64,000 nucleotides of DNA from positions 224,671 through 288,670 of the forward strand of contig NZ_PJNI01000002.1 of the NCBI RefSeq assembly GCF_002844555.1. Reading direction: 5' to 3'. Below the pieces are notes generated by a model. It was given only the letters and a program-made list of their open reading frames with translations, ran no database searches and was not told the origin of the DNA. Within the stretch, counting starts at the first letter, position 1, and each line of letters begins with the position of its first letter. Of this stretch, positions 7,928-18,092 are shown piece after piece. Source of the stretch: Brumimicrobium salinarum. Its GTDB lineage: Bacteria > Bacteroidota > Bacteroidia > Flavobacteriales_D > Crocinitomicaceae. The translations under genes and the position numbers were made by a program.

Positions 7928-9346
7928 ATGACTAATCAAATACTTATTCTTCTTTATTTATTTGCATTTTGTAACTTCTTCTCTATTGGTCAAATCCATA
8001 TCTCTGGTCATATCACCAACGCTCCGGATAGTGGGCGCTTTAGAATTGTATTCTACAATAATCATTTTGAATTTAAAGAGTTAACTGCGGTGGATCTACC
8101 ATTGAATAATAAAGGAAAATATTCTGCTCGTTTTGAATGGGAAAAACCGCAGGAGGCAACCTTGAATGTCGGTGATGAATATTCAGATCTCTTTCTTTCT
8201 CCTGGTGATAGTCTACACATAACAGCAAATTACGAGGACTTTGATGCTACACTTCAATACAAGGGCAAAGGAGAAGAAAACAACAACTATTTAGCTGCGC
8301 AAATTCAACATTTTTTTGACAAGCGCGCATATCGACATTCCAAAAATCAAGACCCTTTTGAATATTTAGCATATGTGGATAGCATTAAAAATGCCAATAT
8401 CGATTTTTATTACTCCTTTGATACGACTTTATTAACCCCTGGATTCAAACTTCATATGCAGCATTATCTTAATTACCGTTTTATTGATCCACGCTGGATG
8501 TTTAAAGTTGATTTCAGTCAATTTGATGAGAATGGAAATCCGTTTTACAAAAAACTTCCTGCAAAATACTATCAATTTATTTGGGAACTCGATTTGAATG
8601 ATCAAAAAGCTTTTGATGACTCCCGCTACTCAAATGCTTTACAGCGTTATATATACGAAGCAATGCAAAAGGAAGACCTGCTTGATTCATTAAATTTAAA
8701 TGAAGATCTCCCTTTTTATGCCAAAAGATATTACTTCATTAAATCGGCCTTTAGTGGTAAAATTTTAGATTTTCAATTGACCAAATTCATGCACCATTAC
8801 ATCCCGACTAAATACGAGAACAAGCACTGGGTTGCTTTGATGAAAGACTATAAAAGCACCTGTCAAAATCAAGATTATCTTGCTTTTATAGACAATAAGT
8901 TTAAACGTATAAAGCAACTTACCTATGGCAAAAAAGCTCCTGATTTTTTATTAGAAAGCCTCGATGGAGATACGGTTTCTTTGACTTCATTTAAAGGTAA
9001 AGTTGTTTTTATAGATTTTTGGGCTACTTGGTGTTCCCCCTGTATTAGCGCAATACCTAAAATGGAAGTCTTAGTTGAACAATTTAAACATGAAAAAGAA
9101 ATAATTATCCTTTTCATTAATGTGGAGGATTCAAAATCCAAATGGAAGAAATATCTAGAAGAAAATGAAATCAAAGGTCTTCATTTGTATGCCAACAAAC
9201 AAAAGTCGAAGGAATTATTTGAGAAATTTAGCTTTAGTGGAATTCCACATTACGTTTTAATCGGTAAAGATGGCAAAATCATTGATGCGAATGTTGAATT
9301 TAACGGCGCTTTGAAGAAAAGAATAAAGGCATTATATAGCAATTAA
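7928..9346 (+). CDS. TlpA/ResA-like thioredoxin-fold protein with long N-terminal domain
   Basis: A 472-residue exported protein: signal peptide (~1-21), a ~300-residue N-terminal region starting with a DUF4369-like beta domain, and a C-terminal thioredoxin domain from ~335. The redox motif is WCSPC (Cys369, Cys372), and the cis-proline is Pro440 in GIPHYVLI. Periplasmic disulfide reduction or cytochrome c maturation support is typical of the family. In Bacteroidota many such two-domain proteins exist and their targets are unknown. A CxxC with all thioredoxin landmarks supports activity. Confidence 0.85.
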   Translation: MTNQILILLYLFAFCNFFSIGQIHISGHITNAPDSGRFRIVFYNNHFEFKELTAVDLPLNNKGKYSARFEWEKPQEATLNVGDEYSDLFLSPGDSLHITANYEDFDATLQYKGKGEENNNYLAAQIQHFFDKRAYRHSKNQDPFEYLAYVDSIKNANIDFYYSFDTTLLTPGFKLHMQHYLNYRFIDPRWMFKVDFSQFDENGNPFYKKLPAKYYQFIWELDLNDQKAFDDSRYSNALQRYIYEAMQKEDLLDSLNLNEDLPFYAKRYYFIKSAFSGKILDFQLTKFMHHYIPTKYENKHWVALMKDYKSTCQNQDYLAFIDNKFKRIKQLTYGKKAPDFLLESLDGDTVSLTSFKGKVVFIDFWATWCSPCISAIPKMEVLVEQFKHEKEIIILFINVEDSKSKWKKYLEENEIKGLHLYANKQKSKELFEKFSFSGIPHYVLIGKDGKIIDANVEFNGALKKRIKALYSN

Positions 9347-9444
9347 GTTACATCCGCATCCTGATAACCATTTATTTAACGCTTATTTAGAATAAGCATA
9401 ATGATTTTTCCTTAAATTTATCTGTAATATTAAAAAATCCGAAA

Positions 9445-9609
9445 ATGAAGAAGTTTATTGTAATAACCTTGTTGATTCTGATCACTTTGACAGTTGCAGT
9501 TTTGACCTTTATTATAGGAGCCATAAAAATGATTGTTGGTGGAATAGCATTAGGTGTCTTGGTGGTTTTACTGCTAATCGTTTGGTTGGTTTGGAAAATT
9601 AATGATTAA
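9445..9609 (+). CDS. Small hydrophobic membrane protein (54 aa)
   Basis: An ATG-to-TAA frame of 55 codons, starting MKKFIVITLLIL and ending VWLVWKIND. It is almost wholly hydrophobic, with two predicted membrane helices around a short GAIKM turn. It lies in the otherwise empty 98-nt-plus stretch after the TlpA gene and ends 11 nt before the next CDS. I do not recognise the family. Good spacing and the basic start followed by hydrophobic segments support it as a real small gene. Confidence 0.55.
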   Translation: MKKFIVITLLILITLTVAVLTFIIGAIKMIVGGIALGVLVVLLLIVWLVWKIND

Positions 9610-9620
9610 AAACTATAGAA

Positions 9621-9869
9621 ATGGCAAAAGAACACGGAAAACAAATCAAAAATGACGAACAATACGAAGCTTTAAGAGATGAAGGCATGAGTAAAGAAAA
9701 AGCAGCTCGCATAGCCAACACTGAAAATGCAGGTGAAAAAGGCGGGAGAGCAACTAAATATGAAAACCGTACCAAAGAAGAGTTAGTAGAAAAAGCTAAA
9801 GAAATAGGGATTTCTGGTTATTCAAAAATGAACAAAGACGAACTTATAGATGCTTTGAGAGAAGACTAA
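9621..9869 (+). CDS. Small Rho-N/SAP-like domain protein (DUF7218 type)
   Basis: An 82-residue charged protein. The N-terminal half (KNDEQYEALRDEGMSKEKAARIAN) matches the family of small proteins often annotated DUF7218 or plasmid-stabilisation-like. The C-terminal ~35 residues (RTKEELVEKAKEIGISGYSKMNKDEL, two helices) resemble the Rho termination factor N-terminal or SAP fold, which binds nucleic acid. Function unknown; a stress-related DNA-associated protein is an inference. Confidence 0.7.
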   Translation: MAKEHGKQIKNDEQYEALRDEGMSKEKAARIANTENAGEKGGRATKYENRTKEELVEKAKEIGISGYSKMNKDELIDALRED

Positions 9870-9911
9870 TTAAATGTGATCTTTGTTACGAATAAAATCA
9901 TCAACTTCATT

Positions 9912-9919
9912 TATTTTTG
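9912..9919 (+). promoter_or_regulatory. -7 box upstream of small membrane gene
   Basis: TATTTTTG matches TAnnTTTG and lies 16 nt before the ATG at 9936. No correctly spaced -33 element was found. Confidence 0.4.
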
Positions 9920-9935
9920 AATTCTATAAAATATC

Positions 9936-10133
9936 ATGAAAGAAAGAATTCTCAAAAATTGGTCATTTATTAGGATTGCCTATCTCCTACTCGGTTTATT
10001 AATTGTCATTCAGTCTGTAATGGCTCATGAATGGCTTCTGGTTGCTTTTGGTGGATATTTTGTCGCTATGGGTCTCTTTGCTTTTGGGTGTGCATCTGGG
10101 AATTGTAATGGTGGAAATTGTGATGTTGATTAA
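9936..10133 (+). CDS. Small two-helix membrane protein with Cys-rich tail
   Basis: A 65-residue protein with two hydrophobic helices (about 12-28 and 34-50) and a C-terminal cluster of three cysteines in GCASGNCNGGNC. The helices resemble DUF2892/YgaP-type membrane segments that often accompany rhodanese domains, but no rhodanese is present. The cysteine cluster could bind metal or take part in sulfur transfer; this is inference. Confidence 0.6.
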   Translation: MKERILKNWSFIRIAYLLLGLLIVIQSVMAHEWLLVAFGGYFVAMGLFAFGCASGNCNGGNCDVD

Positions 10134-10271
10134 GGTTTAATGACTTTATCAAAAATTAACACTTGTTCGGATTATCTGTTCGTAAAACACTTGATATCTC
10201 TCTATTGTTTTAATATATTATTGGTAAATTATTTAATAACAAGGAGCAGCACGTTCCAAAAAATAACATAA

Positions 10272-11000
10272 ATGATAAACAAATATAAAATCAATTTTTT
10301 TACACCACTTAGTTTAATTTTTCTTTTCAGTCTAACAGTCATCGGAAATGCCAAGGCGCAATTGCCAACCCCAATTGATGGGGTTATCGAACACAATGAT
10401 AAAGAACGTCCATGTCTATTCGTTGCTAATTTAGATCCAGAACCTAAACCGCTTAAAAAAGCATGGAAATCATATTTAAAAGATAATTATGACTTTAAAA
10501 TTAAAGGGATTGGTTTTTTAAGCAATAAGGATTTACTCTATGCAGAGGATGTTGTTATTGAAAAAGTCTCATCTAAACGCATGAACTTTTACACTTATAT
10601 TGTTGAAGATGAAGTTGGTTCTCATATGAAGGTATTCGGTTCTTTTGGCTATGATATATATATCGATAAAAATGAAACTCCAGAAGAATACCGAGTGATG
10701 AGAAAAATGTTTTCTGATTTTTTAGATGAATATCTGACCGAATATTATCAAGGTGAATTAAAGGATACCGAAAAAAGGGTTAAGAAGTTAAGCAAGGAAG
10801 TAGAAGGCTTACAAAGTGATATCGAAGATAATAACGCGGATGTTAAAGATCTAAACGAGGATATAGAAGATGCTAAAAAAGAAATCGAGGATTTAAATAA
10901 AGATACTTCTGAAAAGGAAAAAGAACTAGAATCGGCAAGTTCCAAATTGGAAAACAGACAAGAAAAATTGAAACGTGTAAAAAGTAAACTAAAAAAGTAA
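10272..11000 (+). CDS. Exported protein with long C-terminal coiled coil
   Basis: A 242-residue protein with a signal peptide (about 1-30, ending AKAQ). A globular middle (~35-150) has no family I recognise. A continuous Lys/Glu heptad-rich coiled coil runs from ~155 to the end (DIEDAKKEIEDLNKD and similar). A periplasmic structural or adaptor role is possible but unproven. It is monocistronic and followed by a terminator. Confidence 0.65.
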   Translation: MINKYKINFFTPLSLIFLFSLTVIGNAKAQLPTPIDGVIEHNDKERPCLFVANLDPEPKPLKKAWKSYLKDNYDFKIKGIGFLSNKDLLYAEDVVIEKVSSKRMNFYTYIVEDEVGSHMKVFGSFGYDIYIDKNETPEEYRVMRKMFSDFLDEYLTEYYQGELKDTEKRVKKLSKEVEGLQSDIEDNNADVKDLNEDIEDAKKEIEDLNKDTSEKEKELESASSKLENRQEKLKRVKSKLKK

Positions 11001-11051
11001 AAAAGTAAAAAAAACTATGTTTATTTCAATCTAATAAGAACCATTGAAGTT

Positions 11052-11094
11052 AATCTCAGTCTTTCTTGAAATCAGGAGGGACTGAGATTTTTTT
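11052..11094 (+). terminator. Terminator after the coiled-coil gene
   Basis: AATCTCAGTC (11052-11061) pairs with GACTGAGATT (11080-11089), with an 18-nt loop and a T7 run. Confidence 0.85.
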
Positions 11095-11178
11095 GTAATA
11101 GATAAACATTCATTTCATCATTTTCTACTGGCCTAATTCAAACTCTTGCTGATGCGAGATCACAATAGCAAACTAAAC

Positions 11179-14100
11179 CTACAATGCTACTCCCACTCCA
11201 ATCTTCTCCAATAAATACATATTGTGCTCCACCACCAACACATCATTTTCTTCACTCAATTCTTCTAACAAGGGAAACAGCAAATCAATATCTTTGTAAT
11301 GCAATCCTGTACTCGGTTCGTCGAGAATAAATAATTCGTTTTTTGGATTTTCTTTGAGCCAGTTTAAAATCAATAAACGCTGTTTTTCTCCTGACGACAA
11401 GGATTGAACTGGCTGCGCTAATTGTAAATGCTGTAAGCCAACCTTATGAAGTTGCTCCAAAACTTCTTTGCTCTTTTTACCAATTTTATAGGCTGACAAC
11501 CAAATACTCAATGCTTCAATCGACAGAGACAATACATCCGCAATTGATTTTCCGTCAATTTTATGTATTAAAATTTCCGATTGATAACGTTGTCCTTCAC
11601 ACATTTCACATACTTCTATGGCGTTGGAAGTAATGTCTAAACTCGTTTCTAAGGTTCCTTTTCCTTTACAATTCGGACATTGACTGCTTTTCGTTTTATA
11701 GGAAAAGTCTTTCGGTTTTAATGCTGTTTCTTTCCCAAATAGTTTTGTGAGTTCTTTCAGTAAACCTAAATAATCAATCAACAATGTGCTTTCGTAAGTG
11801 CGCAATGGCTTGATCTCAAAGTAATGGGCGTTTTCGTATTTTTTTGGAAAATCAATGGAAGCGCAATGCACCGGATTTCCACTTTTAACGCTTGGAATCA
11901 ATATTTCCTTGACTAAAGTTGTTTTTCCTACACCCGATTTCCCTGTTAAAGCAGTGATTCCTCCAATGGGAATAGATAAATTACGTTTTTGTAATGAATA
12001 TCTAGAAATGTCTGTGAATTCAATCTTTTGCTGACTCGATTTTAATTGGAAATCGCTTGTCTCTTCTTTAAAAAACGGATGACAATCGGCTTGTTGTATT
12101 AGTTCTTTTGGATTTCCTTCAAAAGTCACCTCTCCTCCATTTCTTCCTGCTTTTGGGCCTAACTCAACCAAGTATTCTGCTGCCATTAGAATTTCTTTGT
12201 TGTGTTCAATCACAATCACAGTATTTCCTTTGGCGATTAATTCCTGCAATATTTGAATTAAATCGGGAATATTGTCGTTGGATAGTCCCGCTGAAGGTTC
12301 GTCGAGTAAATAGGTAATGCCTTTAAGTGGACTATTAAGTTGCTGAATCAATTCTACCCGCTGATTTTCACCGCCAGAAAGTGTTGCTGCTTTTCGATTC
12401 AATTGCAAATGATTAATGTGTAATTGCTTTGCACGTTGTGTTGTTGCCGCTACCTTGCCTTGAATGCGTTGTTTTAATTTCTGATCAATTTCTACCGATG
12501 TCGATTTATTCAACCATTTTTCCATCTCTACAAAATCCATTGATTTGATGTCATCAATAGATTTTCCATCGACTAGAATCGATAAACGTTCGGGTAAAAG
12601 TCCGCTGCCATCGCATTCTTCACACTTTTCATAAGTCAATAATGCACGCAGATTTTTAATGTTTTTATTTTTTCGTGTTTTATAATATTCCACTTTCAAA
12701 TAATTAAACACTCCTTTCCAAGGCATTTTTAAATCCTGTGTTCCTGTACGTGTCTTAGTTTGGTACCTCCAAGTTGTACTCCACTCCTTCTCTCCTGTTC
12801 CATTGAAAATCAAATCCTTTTGTTGGGAATTCATTTCAGAAAACGAGGTATTTAAATCAAACCCATTTTCTTTCCCAACTTCAGCGAGAATAGCCATGTA
12901 TTGACTTCCAGCGTGTCCGTAATACGATAACGCTTTGTTGTGTTCAAAAACTCCTTCAGAGATGCTTAAAGCTGCATCTTTAACCAAAAGATTTTCTGTG
13001 GGCAATAACTCTTCTCCAACTCCTTCACAAATTGGACATCTTCCCAATTCATGTGCATTAGAAAAATGACTTGCAGAAAGTTCTTCGCCTTCGTACATTG
13101 CTTTTCGAGAAAATACAAAACGCAAGATTTTATCCATTCCCGTTTGCTTAGCGATGTCTGTTCGTAATGAATAACTCTTCTGTTTACGAGTTACGCAGAT
13201 TGTTGGCGTTAACCCAGTGATATTATCTACTTCAAATTGAAAGTTTACGCCTACTCTTGACTGTTGGTAACTTGAAAATTGCTTTGACATTTCTTGCAGA
13301 CCATAACCATGCAAAGTATCAATGACCAAAGAAGATTTTCCTGCGCCAGAAATCCCAGTTACTGCAGAAAACTGATTTTTGGGAAATGACAAATTCAAAT
13401 CTTTTAAATGATGCGTCTTTGCTCCTGTAATTTCAATTTGATTTCTTTGTTGTTGCGGTTCTTGAACGAGATTTTCAGTAGTAACCACCTTTTCATTGTC
13501 CAACAAAGCATCGGCGTTTTGTTGAAACAATTCATGATTTTCAAAACAAACAATTCCCGCAGTATTTTCTTTTAATTGATGCAGGGCGTCAACTAATTGT
13601 TGCGCGTTTTGATAATGTAATCCAATGCTGGGTTCTTCCAATAATAAAACAGCATTTTTGGTTGGTTTAGCAAAGTGTTTGGTCAATTTTATTCGTTGTG
13701 CTTCACCACCCGACAAAGTATTGGAAGGCTGTCCTAATTTGATGTAACCTAAACCTAATTGCATCATCAAAGCCAATATTTTTGTGATTTTCTTTTCAGA
13801 AGCAAAAAACTCGTGTGCTTCGCGAATGCTTAAATCATAAATGGCAGCAATGTTTTTACCCTTCCACTCGACTTGTAAAACTTCAGGTTTAAAGCGCTGA
13901 CCATTACACGTCGGACAAACTTGATTGACATTGCCCATTACGCTCATCGACAAAATGATAACGCCTGCACCTTCGCAAGCTGGACAACGACCTGTTTTAT
14001 TGTTAAATGAAAATACACCTTTCTTTAGTTCTCGTTCTTTTGCCATTGGAGTTTTGGCCAATAAATCCCGAATTTTATCTGCTAATCCCACATAAGTTGA

Positions 14101-15660
14101 AGGATTACTCCGCGGAGTTTTCCCAATGGCTTGGTCGGTAACCGTAATATTTTTCAATTCATTTTGATGACAAAAATCCTCAATCTGATGAACAAGTTGT
14201 TCTGTTTTTTTGGTGATTACTGTTAACTTTTGCGGTACAATTGAAAAATTATTTTCTTTTAACTTATTAGGTTTAAAAACTTTATTTACAGTCTTTTGAC
14301 TTAAAGCATCTAAAGTTGGACTTTCAATATTTTTAGCTTGTAAAAAGTCGGAAAGTTTTCCATTGAATATAACTTCTCCTCCATCAATTCCAGCTTTTGG
14401 ACCTAACTCCACAATCCAATCGGCACTTTGGATAAACTCCAAATCATGTTCTACCACCATCACTGTATTTCCACGTCGAATTAGTCGCTGTAAAATGTGC
14501 AATAAATAAGCCTGATAATTAGCCGATAAACCAATAGAAGGTTCATCAAAAACATAAAGGATTCCTTGCAAATTACAATTCACCTGATTAATCAACTTGA
14601 TGCGCTGTGCATCGCCCGATGAAATAGAAGTACTTGGAGAGTTGAGGTGATAGTCACCCATTCCTAAGCGGATCAAATCGTACAACTGTGTCTGCAATTG
14701 CTCAACCAAAGCCATTTCTCCTGTGGAAAAGCTTTTATCTTCCAAAGCAGCATACATTTCCTCCAAGGAAAGCGTCATCCATTCATCAAAATTTCGGCCT
14801 TGCCATTGAAACTTTAAATGCTCTGCTTTGATGCGTGCCCCTTTACAGCTGGGACATAAGCGGGAACTTACAAACTTTAGAATATTGGGGTTTCTATCGG
14901 TTTTAAGAATATAACTCATAATGGGCAAAACACCTTTGTAATAGCCTTCTTCTCGAGGTTTTGCTTTTAGTCCTTGCCAGCGCAACCGCGATTCAATGCT
15001 GTGTTTTCCATAATAAACTTTCGTGCGTTCACTTCCGTTTAAAACTACATTTTTTTGTTCCTCCGTGAGATCTTTCCATGGAATATCTACATTAAAATCG
15101 TGCGTTTTACAGAGTTTATTCAATTCTTCGACAGTAACTTGCGAATAAACGATATATCCATTCGGCAAAGTAGTTACGATTGCTCCTTCTCGTAAAGTCT
15201 TATGCTCATCGCCAATCAATTTGTCTAAATCAATATATTCCTCCTCCCCGATTCCATTGCAAACCTCACAAGCGCCTTTGGGATGATTAAAAGAAAATAA
15301 AGATTTACTCATTTTTTCCTCTCCAGCATACCGAGCAAATAAGATCCTAAAAATGGAACTCAATTCAGAAAGCGTCCCAAAAGTAGTATTCACCGATTGA
15401 AAGCGCTTGGTTTGTTCTACTTTTATGACCGGCGGCAAATCGTTAATTTCATCGACTTCAGCCGTAGGAATAGATTGCGAATTCTGTTGATAAGCCGGCA
15501 AACTCTCTAAAAAATATCGGTATCCTTCATTTCCAATTACATCCATCGCCAAAGAAGATTTCCCCGATCCCGAAAGTCCAGTCACTACAATTAATTGATG
15601 TTCAGGAAGCGATAAATCAATATGCTTTAAATTATTCTGATAAGCGTTTTGAATTTTCAT
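11179..15660 (-). CDS. Double-length UvrA paralogue with four ATPase modules
   Basis: At 1493 residues this is two UvrA bodies in tandem; UvrA is ~940. Module 1: Walker A 28-36, zinc Cys pairs 131/134 and 269/272, signature SSGDAQR 347-353, Walker B ~367-374. Module 2: Cys 559/562 and 582/585, LSGGEAQR 649-656, but no Walker A ([11 protein letters not shown] near 480) and a changed H-loop (FENH). Module 3: Walker A 769-777, Cys 875/878 and 1013/1016, LSGGENQR 1094-1101. Module 4: Walker A 1240-1248, Cys 1328/1331 and 1351/1354, LSSGEKQR 1421-1428. Only ~95 residues separate Walker A 1 from the first Cys pair, versus over 200 in UvrA, so the UvrB-binding domain is missing. It is probably not the excision-repair UvrA. 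Monocistronic. Confidence 0.88.
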   Translation of the reverse strand: MKIQNAYQNNLKHIDLSLPEHQLIVVTGLSGSGKSSLAMDVIGNEGYRYFLESLPAYQQNSQSIPTAEVDEINDLPPVIKVEQTKRFQSVNTTFGTLSELSSIFRILFARYAGEEKMSKSLFSFNHPKGACEVCNGIGEEEYIDLDKLIGDEHKTLREGAIVTTLPNGYIVYSQVTVEELNKLCKTHDFNVDIPWKDLTEEQKNVVLNGSERTKVYYGKHSIESRLRWQGLKAKPREEGYYKGVLPIMSYILKTDRNPNILKFVSSRLCPSCKGARIKAEHLKFQWQGRNFDEWMTLSLEEMYAALEDKSFSTGEMALVEQLQTQLYDLIRLGMGDYHLNSPSTSISSGDAQRIKLINQVNCNLQGILYVFDEPSIGLSANYQAYLLHILQRLIRRGNTVMVVEHDLEFIQSADWIVELGPKAGIDGGEVIFNGKLSDFLQAKNIESPTLDALSQKTVNKVFKPNKLKENNFSIVPQKLTVITKKTEQLVHQIEDFCHQNELKNITVTDQAIGKTPRSNPSTYVGLADKIRDLLAKTPMAKERELKKGVFSFNNKTGRCPACEGAGVIILSMSVMGNVNQVCPTCNGQRFKPEVLQVEWKGKNIAAIYDLSIREAHEFFASEKKITKILALMMQLGLGYIKLGQPSNTLSGGEAQRIKLTKHFAKPTKNAVLLLEEPSIGLHYQNAQQLVDALHQLKENTAGIVCFENHELFQQNADALLDNEKVVTTENLVQEPQQQRNQIEITGAKTHHLKDLNLSFPKNQFSAVTGISGAGKSSLVIDTLHGYGLQEMSKQFSSYQQSRVGVNFQFEVDNITGLTPTICVTRKQKSYSLRTDIAKQTGMDKILRFVFSRKAMYEGEELSASHFSNAHELGRCPICEGVGEELLPTENLLVKDAALSISEGVFEHNKALSYYGHAGSQYMAILAEVGKENGFDLNTSFSEMNSQQKDLIFNGTGEKEWSTTWRYQTKTRTGTQDLKMPWKGVFNYLKVEYYKTRKNKNIKNLRALLTYEKCEECDGSGLLPERLSILVDGKSIDDIKSMDFVEMEKWLNKSTSVEIDQKLKQRIQGKVAATTQRAKQLHINHLQLNRKAATLSGGENQRVELIQQLNSPLKGITYLLDEPSAGLSNDNIPDLIQILQELIAKGNTVIVIEHNKEILMAAEYLVELGPKAGRNGGEVTFEGNPKELIQQADCHPFFKEETSDFQLKSSQQKIEFTDISRYSLQKRNLSIPIGGITALTGKSGVGKTTLVKEILIPSVKSGNPVHCASIDFPKKYENAHYFEIKPLRTYESTLLIDYLGLLKELTKLFGKETALKPKDFSYKTKSSQCPNCKGKGTLETSLDITSNAIEVCEMCEGQRYQSEILIHKIDGKSIADVLSLSIEALSIWLSAYKIGKKSKEVLEQLHKVGLQHLQLAQPVQSLSSGEKQRLLILNWLKENPKNELFILDEPSTGLHYKDIDLLFPLLEELSEENDVLVVEHNMYLLEKIGVGVAL

Positions 15661-15682
15661 GAAGGAAATATTGTTTGAGCTT

Positions 15683-15712
15683 TAAAGATAAAAAGAATGA
15701 GGTGTTGAGCAA
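15683..15712 (-). promoter_or_regulatory. Promoter of the double uvrA-like gene
   Basis: On the minus strand, TTG (complement of 15710-15712), 19 nt, then TATCTTTA (complement of 15683-15690), one mismatch from TAnnTTTG. It lies 22 nt before the ATG. Confidence 0.6.
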
Positions 15713-15838
15713 GGTAGTGATCTATTCAAAGAATTACATATACAACTTATTCTGAAAGCAAATTTTTACAATATCCAAAATCCCAAGGAAACAAACGTTT
15801 TATTTCATTATTTAGATGATTCATTGTATAGTTTATTC

Positions 15839-15846
15839 TATTTTTG
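15839..15846 (+). promoter_or_regulatory. -7 box of the surface-glycan cassette
   Basis: TATTTTTG fully matches TAnnTTTG. It lies inside the longest possible reading frame of the flippase, 26 nt before the TTG start I prefer. Confidence 0.5.
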
Positions 15847-15872
15847 TCAGGATTGCAAAAAACGAATTAAAA

Positions 15873-17363
15873 TTGGGAATTGTACAACGACAAAGTTTAA
15901 AAAACTCCATTGTAAACTATCTTGGAATTGGTATAGGCGGTTTAAGTACAATGTTTATTTATCCTTTAGACTGGGATTTATATGGAGAAATACAATTTAT
16001 TTTATCGACCTCTATTTTACTTAGTTCTTTGTTTGCCATGGGCAGTCACACTCTTGTCAATAAATACTTCCCCTATTTCAAAGCAAACAAAATTAAAGGT
16101 TTTCTTTCTTTGCTCTTTATTTACAGTTCCGTCAATATTTTAATTGTTTCTATATTACTTTTTTTATTTAAAGAACCCTTCACAACTGCGATTTCCCTGG
16201 GAGGTTTTGATGTAAATAAAATTGAGCGTAATTTATTTGTCATTTTCCCTCTTGGAATCTTATTTGTTTATTTTGCAATTCTTCGAGCGCAAAGCTTTAA
16301 CTATGCACGAATAGTTGTTCCTGATGTTATTTCTAATTTCAGTTTAAAATTACTTATTCCCATATTGGTAATATTAAGTTATTTTTCAATCATTAACGAT
16401 CAACAAGTTGGTTGGATTCTAATCATATACAATTTTTTAATTATAGTTTTACTTCTTAAATACATTCATTCGTTAGGCGGACTAGATTTTAAATGGAATG
16501 TTATAAAAAAGGTAGCGTTTGGAAAACATGTAGAAATGATCCGTTATATGATATACGGTGCAATGAATCATGTAGGAAATATTTTAGTTTACAAGATAGA
16601 TATTGTAATGATTGGTCTTTTACTTTCAACAACTAAAGTTGGTTACTACAGTATATTTCTTTTTCTCTCGGTTGTTATTGAAGTTCCAACAAAGGCCATT
16701 TTTCAGATTACGGGTCCCATAATCTCAAAATCATTTGAAACAAATCAACTTTTAGAGATTCGTAAGCTATACAAAAATTCATCCATCAATCTTTATTTAA
16801 TAGGGGTAGTATTATTTTCTATTATTTGGTTAAACATCAATACGTTTTTTACAATTATGACCAATGGAGAAGATTTGATTATTTACAAAACAGTTTTTTT
16901 ATTACTGGCTTTTACTAAGTTGGTTGACATGGTAACGAGTATTAATTTTCATATCATTTCCTATTCCAAATATTTTAGAGCAAATACACTCTTCATTGCT
17001 ATTTTAGCGGTATCAAATATTCTTTTTAATTACTATTTAATCAATAAATACGATATTATTGGCGCTGCTTTAGCAACAGGCATATCCATGCTTTTATTTA
17101 ATTTAATGAAAACAATCTTTGTCTTTATTCAGTTTAAAATGCATCCGTTTCGAAAAGAATTATTGCTTTTAACATTGTTTTTAATTGGCGCTACTTTACT
17201 ACCAATTTTATTTGAAGGTATATTCAATTCAATATTTTTCTCTTTAATAATTTCTATAGGATTTGTAATACTGTTGATTTTTGTCGCCTTTAAACTTAAT
17301 ATTTCACTAGAATTAAATAATTTTATTAAAAAATACCGCGATAAGCTAATAAATAAAAAATAA
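15873..17363 (+). CDS. Oligosaccharide flippase (Wzx/PST family)
   Basis: About 496 residues with twelve or more membrane helices in the MATE-like pattern of polysaccharide flippases. Wzx-type proteins move undecaprenyl-linked glycans across the inner membrane. The opening GIVQRQSLKNSIVNYLGIGIGG is the usual N-terminus of flavobacterial members. I therefore prefer the TTG at 15873, which supplies the initiator before Gly-Ile-Val. The ATG at 15816 lies upstream of a consensus -7 box and would add 19 unrelated residues. It is the first gene of a seven-gene unit; the next gene begins one base after its stop. Confidence 0.85.
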   Translation: MGIVQRQSLKNSIVNYLGIGIGGLSTMFIYPLDWDLYGEIQFILSTSILLSSLFAMGSHTLVNKYFPYFKANKIKGFLSLLFIYSSVNILIVSILLFLFKEPFTTAISLGGFDVNKIERNLFVIFPLGILFVYFAILRAQSFNYARIVVPDVISNFSLKLLIPILVILSYFSIINDQQVGWILIIYNFLIIVLLLKYIHSLGGLDFKWNVIKKVAFGKHVEMIRYMIYGAMNHVGNILVYKIDIVMIGLLLSTTKVGYYSIFLFLSVVIEVPTKAIFQITGPIISKSFETNQLLEIRKLYKNSSINLYLIGVVLFSIIWLNINTFFTIMTNGEDLIIYKTVFLLLAFTKLVDMVTSINFHIISYSKYFRANTLFIAILAVSNILFNYYLINKYDIIGAALATGISMLLFNLMKTIFVFIQFKMHPFRKELLLLTLFLIGATLLPILFEGIFNSIFFSLIISIGFVILLIFVAFKLNISLELNNFIKKYRDKLINKK

Positions 17364-17364
17364 A

Positions 17365-18087
17365 ATGAAGATTCAAAGGATTGTTATTGTTGGAAATTCT
17401 GTTGCACTTCGTAATCGGCCACATAATAATTTAACGAGTAAAAATTATGGTCAACTCATTGAAGAAAGTTTAAATAAAGATTCAAAAAACAAAATTACTC
17501 TAGTTAAAAATCTTGCTTTTACACGTGCTACAATGTATGATTTACATAAAGTTTATCCTGAAATCATAAATAGTTACGGAGATATATATATTATCAACAT
17601 AGGCACTTCAGATGCACCAAACAGAGAAATGCCACGTTGGTTTGCCGACTATTTATTTTCAAACAAACGTAATTTAGTAATAAAAGTTTTAAAAGGTTTC
17701 CATTACTACTTTATTAGACCCAACCGTTCATTCTTCGTTAAATTAAGAGGGAAAAGACCTTGGACTTCTCCAAAAGTATTTCGAGAAGAATATAAAAAGC
17801 TTATCTATCAAATACAACACAACACAAATGGTAAAGTAATATGTTTATCAATTAATTTGCCAAATGATCGTGTTGAAAAAGAAGTTCCTGGAAGTACAAG
17901 AAATTACATTAAATACAATCAAATTATAAAAGAAGTTTGTACTGAAAAGGAGGCACTTTTAATACCCATTGAAGACTTGAAACCAGATGTCCACTACCCT
18001 GATGGAACCCATTTTTCAGAAGAAGGAAATAAAGAAGTGGCAAATCGAATACTTCAAACAATTACAAATAATCAATTAATGAAGTAA
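17365..18087 (+). CDS. SGNH/GDSL-type hydrolase
   Basis: A 240-residue protein with SGNH blocks: block I IVGNSVA with Ser12 as nucleophile (GDS changed to GNS), block III INIGTSDA (~78-84; the usual Asn replaced), block V DGTHFS with Asp213 and His216. No signal peptide is visible. In glycan clusters such proteins act as esterases or add and remove acyl groups. It lies one base after the flippase and five bases before the racemase. The altered blocks I and III leave specificity open. Confidence 0.7.
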   Translation: MKIQRIVIVGNSVALRNRPHNNLTSKNYGQLIEESLNKDSKNKITLVKNLAFTRATMYDLHKVYPEIINSYGDIYIINIGTSDAPNREMPRWFADYLFSNKRNLVIKVLKGFHYYFIRPNRSFFVKLRGKRPWTSPKVFREEYKKLIYQIQHNTNGKVICLSINLPNDRVEKEVPGSTRNYIKYNQIIKEVCTEKEALLIPIEDLKPDVHYPDGTHFSEEGNKEVANRILQTITNNQLMK

Positions 18088-18092
18088 TACGC

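Noticed and set aside
17365..17400. Start of the SGNH hydrolase as a signal peptide
   Set aside because: The IVIVGNSVA stretch is the catalytic block I, not a hydrophobic export signal.
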